From NCBI GenBank assembly GCA_005784505.1, contig VCAZ01000039.1, forward strand, positions 2,816,001-2,880,000: 64,000 nt of DNA, written 5' to 3'. Source of the DNA: Bagarius yarrelli. Lineage: Eukaryota > Chordata > Actinopteri > Siluriformes > Sisoridae. This document shows positions 1 through 12,000 of this stretch, piece by piece. Below the pieces are notes generated by a model. That model made no database searches. It saw only the letters and a program-made list of their open reading frames with translations, and had not been told where the DNA came from. Both the position numbers and the translations under genes were made by a program. Each line of letters starts with the position of its first letter. Position 1 is the first letter of the stretch.

Positions 1-812
1 TATTCACACACTTACACACCCACACACAAAATTCAGACAATGTAGAGATGTCAATCAGCTCACAGTGCATGTCTTTGGATTAGGGAAGGAAACCAGAGCA
101 ACAAGAGGAAACCCCTGAAGTACAGAGAGAACATCTAACCTTCACCTATACCCACCCCCTGACCCCAGAGGTACGAGGCAAACATTCATTCCTTCATTCA
201 CCTTCTATACCCGCTTATTCCCTAATTCGGGGGTCACATGGATCTGCTGGAGTCTATCCCAGCCGTCTCTGAAAGGGCAAAAGGCAGGAGGGGGACACCC
301 TGGACCGGTCACTAGTCCATCACAGGGCCACACACACACTCAAAACGAGACATATTTTCTAAAAATAAGACTATTTTTAAGAATTACATATGTTTAAGGT
401 TCTTAGATTTCAGTTTTTGCAGTAAAATTTTCCCAAACGGAAACAAATTAAAGTTAAAAACTGAAAAATATTATTTCAAAGAAGAAGAACATGAAACCTC
501 CACACACAGGACAGAGAGATGAATTAATCTCTCGACCCTGTTAACCGGCTACCCGCTAAAACCTCAGGTTTCTCTGAGATATATATCTTTAAAATTACAT
601 TAATGTTACAGCAGCTATAAACTGCTATTTCTTCAAAGTTAGAATAAAATACATCTAATCTACTAAAAGTAACCAGAAGGTTGTGGGTTTATATCCCAGA
701 ACTGGCAGTGTTAAGCAAAACACGTAATCCTCTGAGGGTAAAAAGAAATGCATTAAACGTGAGCTTTAATGGTGTGAAATCTTACAGGCACATCCACATT
801 AGTCAGAGAACA

Positions 813-847
<35 letters not shown>

Positions 848-1213
848 TTGAGTCATGCTCTCATTCAGTGCTTTATGTAACAAGCAACCATGTCAGGACA
901 CATAAGTCCCTTTGAACAAAACGCAGCAGGTCACGAGTGACGCAGGACATACAATACAATACAGACCAAAACGGTAAAAGCTTCCGGAACAATTACACCA
1001 TGTTGGGTTTTATATTAATATTAATGGTGACATGTTTCAGTAAACAGATCATGAAGATTGTGATAAGCCACACCATAAGAGGTTCTAGACCCTTTTAGTG
1101 GCAAAAAATACAGCCTCTCTAAAACTACCAATCTACCAACATTTATTGAAAGTATTTTTTATATTGTTTGGCATTTGCCTTTATTAAACTGACAGGACAG
1201 GGATAAAATGGGG

Positions 1214-1252
<39 letters not shown>

Positions 1253-2164
1253 GGAACAGGAAATAACCAAAACCGGGAATTAAACCAGGGTCACCAGAGC
1301 ACAACAGCCCAGCTGAAAGTATCCATAATAACGCTTTGTTAGAAATGCAACGGCTTGTGCTGCATGTCAGCCGGAGGCAGAAGACGACCTCAAAATAAAA
1401 ATCACTTTCATGAAACGTCTTGTGACGTGTAAGAGGTTCTACAGGGTGTCCTATAAGTTTCCATACATAGGAAAAATCTTTTTTTTATGTAAACCATTTT
1501 CCCAGATCCACTTGATTTTTATCTTTGGAAACATTTGAAGGCCAGAGTGTATCAGGAGAAGATACATACAAAATCATCTCAAGGAACGTATCACCAACGT
1601 ATGTTATAATAACAAATAAGAAAAAATTTTGTTGCTGTATTTTTTTGCCCAAGCCAGGATGCAAACTGGTCGTCCAGAGCGTAAGAGCGCCTTGTTATTA
1701 AAGAAACTTTTGTGCATTTGGTCTACAACTGGTTTACAAAGAAAAACAAAAAGTATCTGTGACTAAGACTTTTAGTCTGAAAGGGACAGAGTCTTTAGTT
1801 GTCTTATTTTAGATCCAAAAATTATGTGAAAAAAGGCAATAAATAAAAAATGTCTTTACAATCTAAAGACATAAATTACAGTATATATCATGTACTTGTG
1901 ACAGCCACTGAATAAAGTCGGTCAGATACACCACTTCAACATCCTCTGCAAGTTACATAACAACCCCAATCTGAGCGTGCGGATAAACCGACACAGATCT
2001 GAAAACTGTTGTGATCTGTGTTGCAGGGTTGCCTAGTAACACTCCAGCATCCGGGTCAGCCTGCTTCCGGAAGGAACGAGTGCCTGTCTAGACATTAACT
2101 CTATCAACTATTATTCTAACAGATTAAACCATTATACATCCAATTTAAAGCAAAAGTCAATGAT
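1..2164. other. intergenic region, left edge
   Basis: No gene seen. A worn copy of the long SINE-like fish repeat lies at about 185-345 (minus). There is a (CA)n tract at about 811-846 and a (GA)n tract at about 1217-1248. A promoter-like motif pair lies at 2028-2075. Confidence 0.6.
2028..2075. promoter_or_regulatory. candidate RFX X-box and ETS site
   Basis: GTTGCCTAGTAAC at 2028-2040 fits the X-box consensus GTNRCC-N(0-3)-RGYAAC exactly, and a CCGGAAG ETS-type core follows near 2066. X-boxes bind RFX factors and mark promoters of ciliary and some testis genes. No exon was recognised beside it. Confidence 0.35.
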
Positions 2165-3445
2165 CAGATAAAGGAAGAGGAGTGGATGGAGTAGTGTAGA
2201 AGTGGGGTGGATGGACTATAGGAGAAGAGGAGTGGATGGAGTATAGGGGAAGAGGAATGGATGGAGTATAGGGAAAGAGGAGTGGATGGAGTATAGGGAA
2301 AGAGGAGTGGATGGAGTATAGGGAAAGAGGAGTGGATGGAGTATAGGGAAAGAGGAATGGATGGATGGAGTATAGAGGAGGAAAGAGGAGTGGATGGAGT
2401 ATAGGGAGAGAGTGGATGGATTAAGGGAAGAGGAGTGGATGGGTATAGGGAAAGAGGAGATGGAGTGGATGGAGTATAGGGAAAGAGGAGTGGATGGAGT
2501 ATAGGGAAAGAGGAGTGGATGGAGTATAGGGAAAGAGGAGTGGATGGAGTATAGGGAAAGAGGAGTGGATGGAGTATAGACGAGAGGAGGAGTGGATGGA
2601 GTATAGGGGAAGAGGAGTGGATGGAGTATAGGGAAAGAGGAGTGGATGAAGTATAGGAAAGAGAAGTGGATAGAATAATATAGGGAAAGAGGAGTGGATG
2701 GAGTATAGGGAAGAGGAGTGGATAGAGTATAGGGAAAGAGGAGTGGATAGAGTATAGGGAAAGAGGAGTGGATGGAGTATAGGGAAAGAGGAGTGGATGG
2801 AGTATAGGGAAGAGGAGTGATAGAGTATGGAGGATGAGTGCAGATAGGGGAAGAGGAGTGGATAGAGTATAGGGAAAGAGGAGTGGATAGAGTATAGAGA
2901 AAAAGGAGTGGATGGAGTAGTGTAGAAGTGGGGGGATGGAGTAGAGTATAGGGAAAGAGGAGTGGATAGAGTATAGAGAAAAAGGAGTGGATGGAGTAGT
3001 GGAGAAGAGGAATGGATAGAATATAGGGGAAGAGGAGTGGATAGAGTATAGAGAAAAAGGAGTGGATGGAGTAGTGTAGAAGTGGGGTGGATGGAGTATA
3101 GGAGAAGAGGAGTGGATAGAGTATGGGGAAGAGGAATGGATGGAGTATGGGGAAGAGGAGTGGATAGAGTATGGGGAAGAGGAGTGGATAGAGTATAGGG
3201 AAAGAGGAGTGGATAGAGTATAGAGAAAAAGGAGTGGATGGAGTAGTGGAGAAGAGGAGTGGATAGAATATAGGGGAAGAGGAGTGGATAGAGTATGGGG
3301 AAGAGGAGTGGATAGAGTATAGGGAAAGAGGAGTGGATAGAGTATAGAGAAAAAGGAGTGGATGGAGTATAGGGGAAGAGGAATGGATAGAATATAGGGA
3401 AAGAGGAGTGGATGAAGTATAGGAGAAGAAAAGTGGATGGAGATT
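2165..3445. repeat. minisatellite, about 25-bp unit
   Basis: About fifty imperfect copies of a 25-bp unit around GTATAGGGAAAGAGGAGTGG plus ATGGA. Variants include AGTGTAGAAGTGGGG and AGTGGAGAAGAGG. Because the unit lacks stops on the complementary strand it creates a 349-codon minus-strand frame of no coding value. Confidence 0.95.
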
Positions 3446-3524
3446 TGGTTGTAAATACTGACTTATGCATGATAATGAATCAATAATTTCATACTAAAGT
3501 ATGAGCGGTGCCTGCGTACACATT

Positions 3525-3915
3525 TGATCAATCAATTTCAAAGAATGGATCCATATTAAAATGGATCAATAAATTCATATTGGAATGGATCCAGAAATTT
3601 TAATAAATGGATCCATATTGGACTTGATCAATGAATTCATATTGGAATGGATCAATGAATTCATATTGGAATGGATCAATGAATCCATATTGAAATGGAT
3701 CCATGAATTTTAATAAATGGATCCATATTGGACTTGATCAATGAATTCATATTGGAATGGATCAATGAATTCATATTGGAATGGATCAATGAATCCATAT
3801 TGGAATGGATCAATGAATTTCATTAAAAGGATCTATATTGGAATGGATCATTGAATTTTAAGAAATGGATCCATATTGGAATAGATCAATGAATTTCAAT
3901 GAATGGATCAACACC
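3525..3915. repeat. AT-rich minisatellite, about 24-bp unit
   Basis: About fifteen copies of a unit such as TTGGAATGGATCAATGAATT plus CATA, with GGATCC variants. It starts about 80 bp after the 25-bp array but its unit is unrelated in sequence. Confidence 0.9.
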
Positions 3916-4499
3916 TAATTAAAACTTTAATAAAGAGCATTTTGTTTTATTTCTGTCAGTGTGTGACTGTATGGAATGATGCTAGAAAGCATTTTGCTTA
4001 ATGTCAGTTGTTTTAAATGGCTACAGAACCCGATTTGGATTATTATTATTATTATATTGTGTCTCTATAGTAGTCCATTATACAAGTGTTTTGAGTAACT
4101 TTCAACAAATGGATCCAAATTGATTCAACAGATCACAAACTAAGTGGATCACCCAACTTTAACTAGTTAATAAGAGCAGCTGATTACCTACATCCCATAA
4201 TCACAGAACAAATTACATCCAACGTTTGCATTTCTTTTCCTATCATATCTTGTTTATAGACTGAGTTTGAAAGAACTGCCATAATTAATGCAACACAATA
4301 ATAATAAACACAGACACTTTTGCATAAATGATCGTTCTAAACAAAACCCCGTCCTGTGGTTGAACTGTTGCACACGACACTCGACCTTCAGTTGTAACCT
4401 CATGTTTATTAATGCTTATTAATGTCCCTGTCAGTCACAGCATCTTGCTTTGCCCTTTTTAGCCCCTCCCCCTGTTGATGCTGCAGCATCAACCCACAC

Positions 4500-4765
4500 T
4501 ATAACCCAAGCCGGAGAAACTTACACAAAACTGCAGTTTTTGCTGTTTCCTCTGCACGCGGCTCGTCCTCCATCGCAGGAGACCTGAGTGAACTTCTTGT
4601 GGGATTTTTTTTTTTTTTTTTTTGGTCAGTGACCTGGATATCCTGCAGCGTCCCTGTTCCTGCTGCTTTGATGGAGGAGGATGAACGACGCTGCTGAGAG
4701 CGCGAGCGCGGCGCACTGACGCTGCAAAGTCAGAGTGACGTAACCGTGCAGCGCGTCTTAAAGGG
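4500..4765. promoter_or_regulatory. CpG-rich patch with CRE-like site
   Basis: CpG-rich for this AT-rich window, with GAGCGCGAGCGCGGCGCAC near 4698 and a TGACGTAA CRE-like site near 4736. It could be the promoter or first non-coding exon of a gene running out of the window to the left, or simply a CpG-rich unmethylated patch. No convincing coding start was found on either strand. Confidence 0.3.
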
Positions 4766-5442
4766 ACATGAACACCAAAAAAAAAAGTCACTTTAAATGA
4801 CTATAATGCAGTGCAGGTCATATCTATAGAGACTCAGTTCAGCTTCTTCTCATTGAGACGATGAGTGTGATGGTTTTAACGGTGGAATTAATACACACCA
4901 AGTATTAGATTAGATTAGATTAGATCTGGATACATTAAAGCGCTGCAGTACTTCCGCTTTATGCAGCAATAAATTGAACCCTATAAGAAATGTGGGTTCA
5001 CACCCATTGCACACTGTTACTACTAATAAAACAGATCTCTGAGGGCCCCTAATGTGCATGGACCCTTAGAATCGTCCTAACCCCCCTTTTCTTTATGCCC
5101 TGCTTGTAGGTACCTTTCAGCAGGTGATCAAACAGCATTGTAGGTAAGACAACCTTACACAGTTTCACATTTATCTTATTTATACAACTAAGCAGTTAAG
5201 GGTCTAGGGTCTTGTTCAGGGGCCCGGCATCTTGGTAGTCCAAGGGATTCACACTCACAAACTTTACAGTTATGACTTGTAATATATATCCATAAATCCA
5301 TAAAAGTTAAAAATACAGTATTCAAGCATAAAATATTATTCGTGAAGATTATTACACAAGTTGTTCGAGGTCTCACTGTGAGACAGCTTTTAAAATATTC
5401 TAATCAAATCCTACAATTATTTTAATCAGGTATACATACAGA

Positions 5443-5448
5443 TTTATT
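5443..5448 (-). promoter_or_regulatory. possible rad21l1 polyadenylation signal
   Basis: TTTATT on the plus strand is AATAAA on the minus strand, about 415 nt after the rad21l1 stop. It is the first canonical hexamer I noticed downstream. Position and motif are the only support. Confidence 0.3.
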
Positions 5449-5863
5449 CCTGATTTTTTTAATCAGCTAATCAGATTAAATACAATTATCAAAGGATCTA
5501 TAAATAAATAAGCAATTTCCTAGAAATTTCCAACATTTACAAGCATCATAAATAGACCAACAAAAGATAAAATAAGTTAACTTTGGTTCCCATAAAATGA
5601 TTTCATAGATGAAACTTGGAGTGGAAAAAAACCCAGAACTATAAGTCAGAAGTGTCCTTACAAAAACAAACCTTTTTTTTAAACTGGTAACACACACAAA
5701 TAACTGTTTGACTTACTGGTTAATCCACTAAACATACCAAAACTAAATCTGGATTCTAGTCAATTATTTACTGCATTTAAGAACATTCTGAACAGCGAGA
5801 GAACCAGCAGTGCAAGTGTTTGTCTTAAATCAAAGGCACAAAGGGATTTTTCTTTAATCTGTC

Positions 5864-6052
5864 CTAAAGCTTCCAAAAGAGAGGACCTGGTGTAATGATG
5901 ATGTCACTGTAAGGGGCACTTTGGTACATGTCTATAGCTTGCCGTTTCTTTAGCACCAGCAGGCAGAAGAATGTGGTCCCTGCGTTGGATCGTCTGCTGT
6001 TCTTACACATTTCATGAAGGCTGAATGTGGCATCAGGGCTGCTACTCTGCTT
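5864..6052 (-). CDS. rad21l1: rad21l1 terminal exon: C-terminal winged-helix (SMC1-binding)
   Basis: The last coding exon runs from an acceptor just above 6052 to the TAG stop at 5864-5866 and codes 62 residues. It contains FSLHEMCKNSRRSNAGTTFF, CLLVLKKRQAIDMYQSAPYS and DIIITPGPLF, the conserved C-terminal winged helix of RAD21/REC8/RAD21L that docks on the SMC1 head. The acceptor is chosen because it keeps phase 0 with exon 12 (...NLLQAMR); an upstream AG would introduce a stop. Confidence 0.93.
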   Translation of the reverse strand, partial: KQSSSPDATFSLHEMCKNSRRSNAGTTFFCLLVLKKRQAIDMYQSAPYSDIIITPGPLFWKL

Positions 6053-9000
6053 CTGTTTTGACACATTAATAGAGACGCTGCATTATACACAAAAACACAG
6101 ACAAATATACTCAAACACAGAAAATCAGGTGTGCCAAACCTTTTCAGAAACTTTTCTACTAAATAGCAATTAATTAGCAATTTCTTCCTTCAAGCTTCAA
6201 CTAGTCTGATTAATGTGGAAAGGAAATTAGGGCTGCGCAATATATTAAAATGATGAAAATATCATTGCATTTTTTGCAATGATTTGCGATAAATGACCAA
6301 TGTAATACTTTAAATAATAATGTATGTTAAAAGGTTTGGGTCGATGCGGATATTAAAACAGCTGGCACACGGATCTTAGTTGGGATATGGGTGAACCTGC
6401 TTTGACATATAACCATTAACAAAGCTTTCATAGCGAGCTAATCTCAAAATGAGCCAGCCTGAGGCACCTGCAGCTGGCGCCGACGATTTAGCGCCAAAAT
6501 GAAGAAGCACTTCAAACATATCACGGTATCTGTCTTTTAAAAGACAAGACAACATGCAGACTACAGTTTGATGTAGAACATGTAAATATCGGCAAGCGAC
6601 GCAAAGGGGAAACAAATAAAACACAATTTTTATTAGCTATGCTCAGCAAAAAAATCTTCAAGCACAGGCAAACGTGTTCAAAGAAACATGTTAGTTATGT
6701 AATTTTTTTAATCACAATTTATCATGTTAGCACATATTACATTTAACAATATTGTTATAATTGTTAATAATATTTTCCACCCTCAGCAACTAACCAGCCT
6801 TTTACATTTAAGGGTGTGTTTCTCTTTAGATTTGTGTTAATGTTTTTTTTGAGATTGCCACACCCTAACTGGCACTAGCAGACAGGCACCTTGCTGTCTT
6901 AATAAAATATCCAATTCCAGAAACACGGTATCATCCTTTTAACTCTTCCCGGCATTAGAAACAGACCACATACAGTCGAATGATCCCTGTGGACAGAGTT
7001 CGGATCATCTTACTCTCATGGCCTGAAGGAGATTCTGTGCTCGACTAGTTATTTTCCTCTCCTCCACATTCTGACTGTCCAAGGCGGAGTGCTGTAATGA
7101 AAGATAAAATGATCTAATTTATTACTGTAATAAATTATGATGTTTAAAAAGCAGGATGGGCAGGTTTTTGCATAATGGTGAGAAAAAAAGTGTCCTCTCC
7201 TGAAGACAGTAAATACACCAGTATGAAGGAGAAATGATTTTATACACTACCTGTGTCTGTGTGTGCATTAGGATCGTTTTACTGTCAATTGTAGATGGAT
7301 GGACCAGCATTGACTCCTCAGAGAGTGGCTCTGGATGTGACACCTCTAACCTGCTTTCCTGTTGGGACGGTAAAAAAGGACAGTAAGAATGTATAAGGAA
7401 AAGAAAAAGAGGTATACGTGCATGGTGAATAGAGGGATGCATTTGCGTGTATGTTTCCAGGCTAGGCTAGGACCAAGACAAGGGGCTTACTGGAGAATTT
7501 ATATAAATACATATAAACTTAAAAATAAATTGTAGATATCAATAAGAAAATGATTCTACTGCCCCCTAGTGATTAAATACAACCAGAAATCTCTGCTGAT
7601 GTGTAGCTAAGGTTAGTATTCAAAATGTCTAACATTAGATCCTGAAGGCTCAGTGTGTATAAAAGATGGTTCAATAAAGCTGAATGTATCTTCTGCCCTG
7701 TTTTCTTCCACAGACTCTTGCAGTAAGCTTGTCTCGTTCATCATACACACAGCAGTGCTCTCATTCTCAGCTACACAGAAACACAGCAGGAGAACAACAC
7801 CTTTTTTAGCAGTCCATAACAACAGATGTGCTAATATCTGGATACTGTAATAGTCCTAGGAGTGTGTGTGTGTGTGTTTGTGGATGTATAGATATGTGCA
7901 TAACCATCTCTCGTTTGCTCCCTTGACTCCTTGGGATCACTCTTATCTGCAGCTTTTCTGTATGGCCCCATTTTTCCAAGTAAAACATCCCTAGGGAAGA
8001 GCTAGATGAGAGAGAGAGGAGGACGTTTAGCCAGAATGCAGTGCTTCAGTGTAGAACTGACAGAGTAACAACCCAGAATTATGACAGGATAATAATTAAC
8101 TAAGAGCCTTTCTCGCACTTTTACTGGGACGATGATTACTTTAAACATTTTTTTAACAAAAAATGCTGGTATGTCTACAATATTTAATTATGACTCATTA
8201 TATTATTATTAAAAGCTAAGTCACTTGCTGAACTGTGAGTTCAGACCCTGAGCTTTTTGATTTGTTTTTGCATGTAGTAATTACGAAGAACACAAAACAG
8301 AATGTGGGCAGCCAGACATGTGGGAAGGCACTGATTAGTGGTCGACCTGCATTACAATGACCACCTGTTAATAACAAGACACAATGTGACCACGGGGGTG
8401 TTCAAGCATCTGTGAGGTAAATGCAATTCAGTAAACATCTTCAGACAAAATCTCTGGAAATCCATGGAGTCTGTGTTTGTGTGTTACCTTCTGCAGGTTA
8501 CTGTTCATGACAGGAGTGCAAAAATGTGAAAACAAATAGTCCACTCCTCCGTTCGCCTTCCAATCCATGACTTGCCGTGTGGGCGGAGCTATGTCAGGTT
8601 CAGTCAGAAGGTCAGAGCAGTCAGCTAGTTGGGCTTTGATGGCTTCGTTAGAAATCTCCTTGGACTGGTCTACCACCAGCTTTCGTTTTCTACCCCCTTT
8701 CTTTCTCTCTGAAGACGCTAAAAATAATAAAAAGGAAAATGTGACTAAAAAAACGTGGCTTAAAAGATCAAGATGTCTTCGCTATGAACTAAAAATTAGC
8801 CATTTGTGCTTAATTTTAATGCTAAAGCAACATGCACCCAGTACATTAACATGAGCTAAACTCAACTTTTATTTTCCCTTTGCATAAACACATTTATAAC
8901 CCATCCCCCAGTATCCAGAATAGTGACATCATACTTTTAAATCTTAGGACCCTTAAGATCTTTTTACCCAGACTTTTCTATGATTTGCTCTTATTGAGAC

Positions 9001-12000
9001 TTTACTGTACCTATGAAGTATGTATGCAAATGTGATATTGAATTTTGTAATGTTGGCAAGACTTAGTCATTTATTATTACTGTTTTTACTAATTTGCCTG
9101 CTGTACGGTGACCATGGGTGTTTAGAAATGTGCTATTAAATAAAACAAATTATTATTTCACTGTAGTATAAATTTCACAGACGTAGATTATAAGTCATGA
9201 CTCATATAACAGGCTAATAAACTTTATTTATAATACTAACATTAAACGATTTGATTGGAGGGCCTGATGCTCACATAGGATGCTGCTGGTTCAAGCTTGC
9301 TAAATTCCAAAGACATCTTGCATTGTAAACCAGATATCTCGACATACTACCAATTGTCATTGTTATAGTCTTGGACTAAAGACCTACGTGTAACAGCTAC
9401 AGGTTCAAGGGCAAAACCTTCCATTGCATTCTCCAGCAGTGTGGTCTGATTCAGTGTGGGCGTCTCCGGCAAGCCCCCTGAAGTTTCTTTAGAAGGCTCC
9501 GGAGCTGAGAAGAGGAAAATGACACTACTTATAAAAAGGTGCATTTAGTCTAGATTGTATAATGGCTTAACCTAATGAACTGAATACTGTATATAAACAT
9601 TTTTGTGAGCTATTTTTGCATTGCTTAGGCAGTAAAGATATACAAATACGCTAAATACTGCTGAAAAGCATAAATTTAAAAATCTGCAATACACATAGTT
9701 ACCACAAGGGGGTAGACTGAAAGGACCACACTACCAAGAGTTTCCAAAAGTCTCACACACAATGGATTTTAAAATTAAAGAAATGTAAGCAAAAATAATC
9801 AGAAGCCAATATTTACCAGTTGGATCAATAGCAGTTGGTGGGGGTGTTGCAGGGACCCCGGTTGATGATTCACCATAGGAATCGGTGAGCAATGCATTCT
9901 CGTTAGCGTTTGCTATGAAATCTGCACATACAGAAAACACTTTAGATTGTAGGCAGCATACATTAAAAAGTATACTAAAAGTTCTACATTACATTGGTTA
10001 GTCATTGAACATGAAGAATTTGTATACAGTACATTTTTCATACCAGTACAATAACTACATTAAAGCTACATACTAGTGCTTACATATATTTATTTATGTA
10101 ATGTTACTAAGAATATATACAGATATAAACAATTATAATGTAAGCTGTGATGTGCAATAAAAAAAGTTTACTACCAAAAAGATCAAAAGCCATGCCCTCA
10201 TCACCGAACGCATCACCATTTGCACCGAGACTTTGAAAACTTGTGTCAAAAAGTCCCTGATGAGACTGCGTTTCATCTCCTCGAGAAAAGGAAACAATAA
10301 ATAGATACGTCAACACAAAATGCACACTATAAAAATGTTATTATCAGATTCGGATCTAGTGATATACGTTACCCAAGTCGTCCATGGCAAGAAAACTGCT
10401 TCCAAAGTTTTCCTTTAATGTGATTTCCTCTGTGCGGCTCTGGTTCAGTGAGAAGTGATCTACTACATCGATAGAGCTAGAAGACAAAAACAAATACAAC
10501 AAAATCACTCTATTATTGCAGCATAAGGGATAAAAAATGTCTTTTCTATGTGAAAGCGTTGTACTTGAGATCAGGCAGCTGTGACTCAAAGTCAGGGAAT
10601 TCCTCAGGCAGTGTAATGGCTTTTACCAAGGCTTCCATTCCTTCTTCAGGCAGATCCAACTGTCCTGTAATGACAAAGCAAGCACGTGGCAATGATTTAT
10701 CAGTTATATTTTTACCTGTGTCCCAGATTTTATAACGCTAGAAAAAAATAGAAGTGAGTAACAATATCTTCCTGTTCGATGTGACATACGTCTTAAGGAT
10801 TACAAAATATTAGAAAGTCTTTTACATACACGGTATTTAGTCTGTTTGACACCAGTGTTTCGGAACGCATGGGTACGACGTAATAAATGAAAAAATGACT
10901 TCGATATGTACAGTTCCAATCCTACCGTACAAGCATAAGTTGAAATCCAATATGCGAACCTGCAGTAGCCTTTTGCATGATGGTTACAATGACCAGCGTG
11001 CACCTTACTGATGCTGCTGCTTGGTGTGTGTGTGTGTGTGTGTGTCTATACTTTAGAAATACTTTACAGAAATTGGTGGTCTTCTGTTTTAATATGTGGC
11101 TCCAGTATTGCTAGCAAAGTATCAAACTGAGCCACTGACATCCTGAAATAAACTTTGAATCTCTCTGTATAATTTTGGACTCGGTATTTAATAACCTTTA
11201 GATTTATTTTTAAGCCCCCTTTTAATACCATGCAAATGAAATTGAAGATATTTTTATACCAACAACAACAGCACACAATGCAGTTATTTACCATGCTTAA
11301 CACACTGATTATTGAACTATAGAAAGAGTGAAACACAAAAATAAACTGTATTTGTCCTGCAAGACTAATAGACGAACGGATTTCAGAGCGAAAATAAAAT
11401 CTTTTCAGGGTCGGTTCGATTGCACATTTATATGTGACTTTAAAACATTTTAATGCTTATTAAAGAATTATATTATGTAATTTAAGACTTTTTAAGACAG
11501 AAACCCTGTGAATGAATTAGCTGAGGAGAAGGTAATCTAAAAAAGCATCAACATCCCAGAAACATCCTAATATTGGATTTCTTTTAAATGACCTCTATAA
11601 GTGCGATGGCTGTAGTGGGGAAGTGGTAGCGCAGTGGTTAAGGTGTTGGACTGCTAATCGGAAGATCAGGGTTTGATTCCCAGCACCATTCAGCTTGCCA
11701 CTGCTGGGCCCCTGAGCAGGGCCCTTACTCCAAATTGCTCAGTTGAATAAAAACGATAAATGTATGTGGCTGTAGATAAGAATGTCTGCTGTAAATGTTT
11801 AAATCCACTTGATTTGTCTGCAGGATCTGTGATCACCTGGTCGAAAAGCCACTTTGATTTTAACCACGGCATCACTGCAATCTGCGAGGAGATATTTGGC
11901 TTTTCTGGAGTAGATCCGCACAACACCTAGGAGCAGGTGACCCGAAGTCCGCAGGCCAATCTTTACCTGCCATTAAAACACACACACACACACACTTCCT

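Noticed and set aside
2421..3470. 349-codon minus-strand open frame, the longest in the window
   Set aside because: Lies inside the 25-bp minisatellite; its protein is a low-complexity SIHSSFPILYPLLFP repeat with no start context or splice signals.
4489..4791. 100-codon minus frame in the CpG-rich patch
   Set aside because: Contains a poly-lysine run from an A/T tract and matches no family; more likely promoter sequence than protein.
11617..11700. tRNA gene at SINE heads
   Set aside because: Only the A- and B-box-like parts are tRNA-like; no acceptor-stem pairing was seen, and the same head repeats at many sites with a SINE body.
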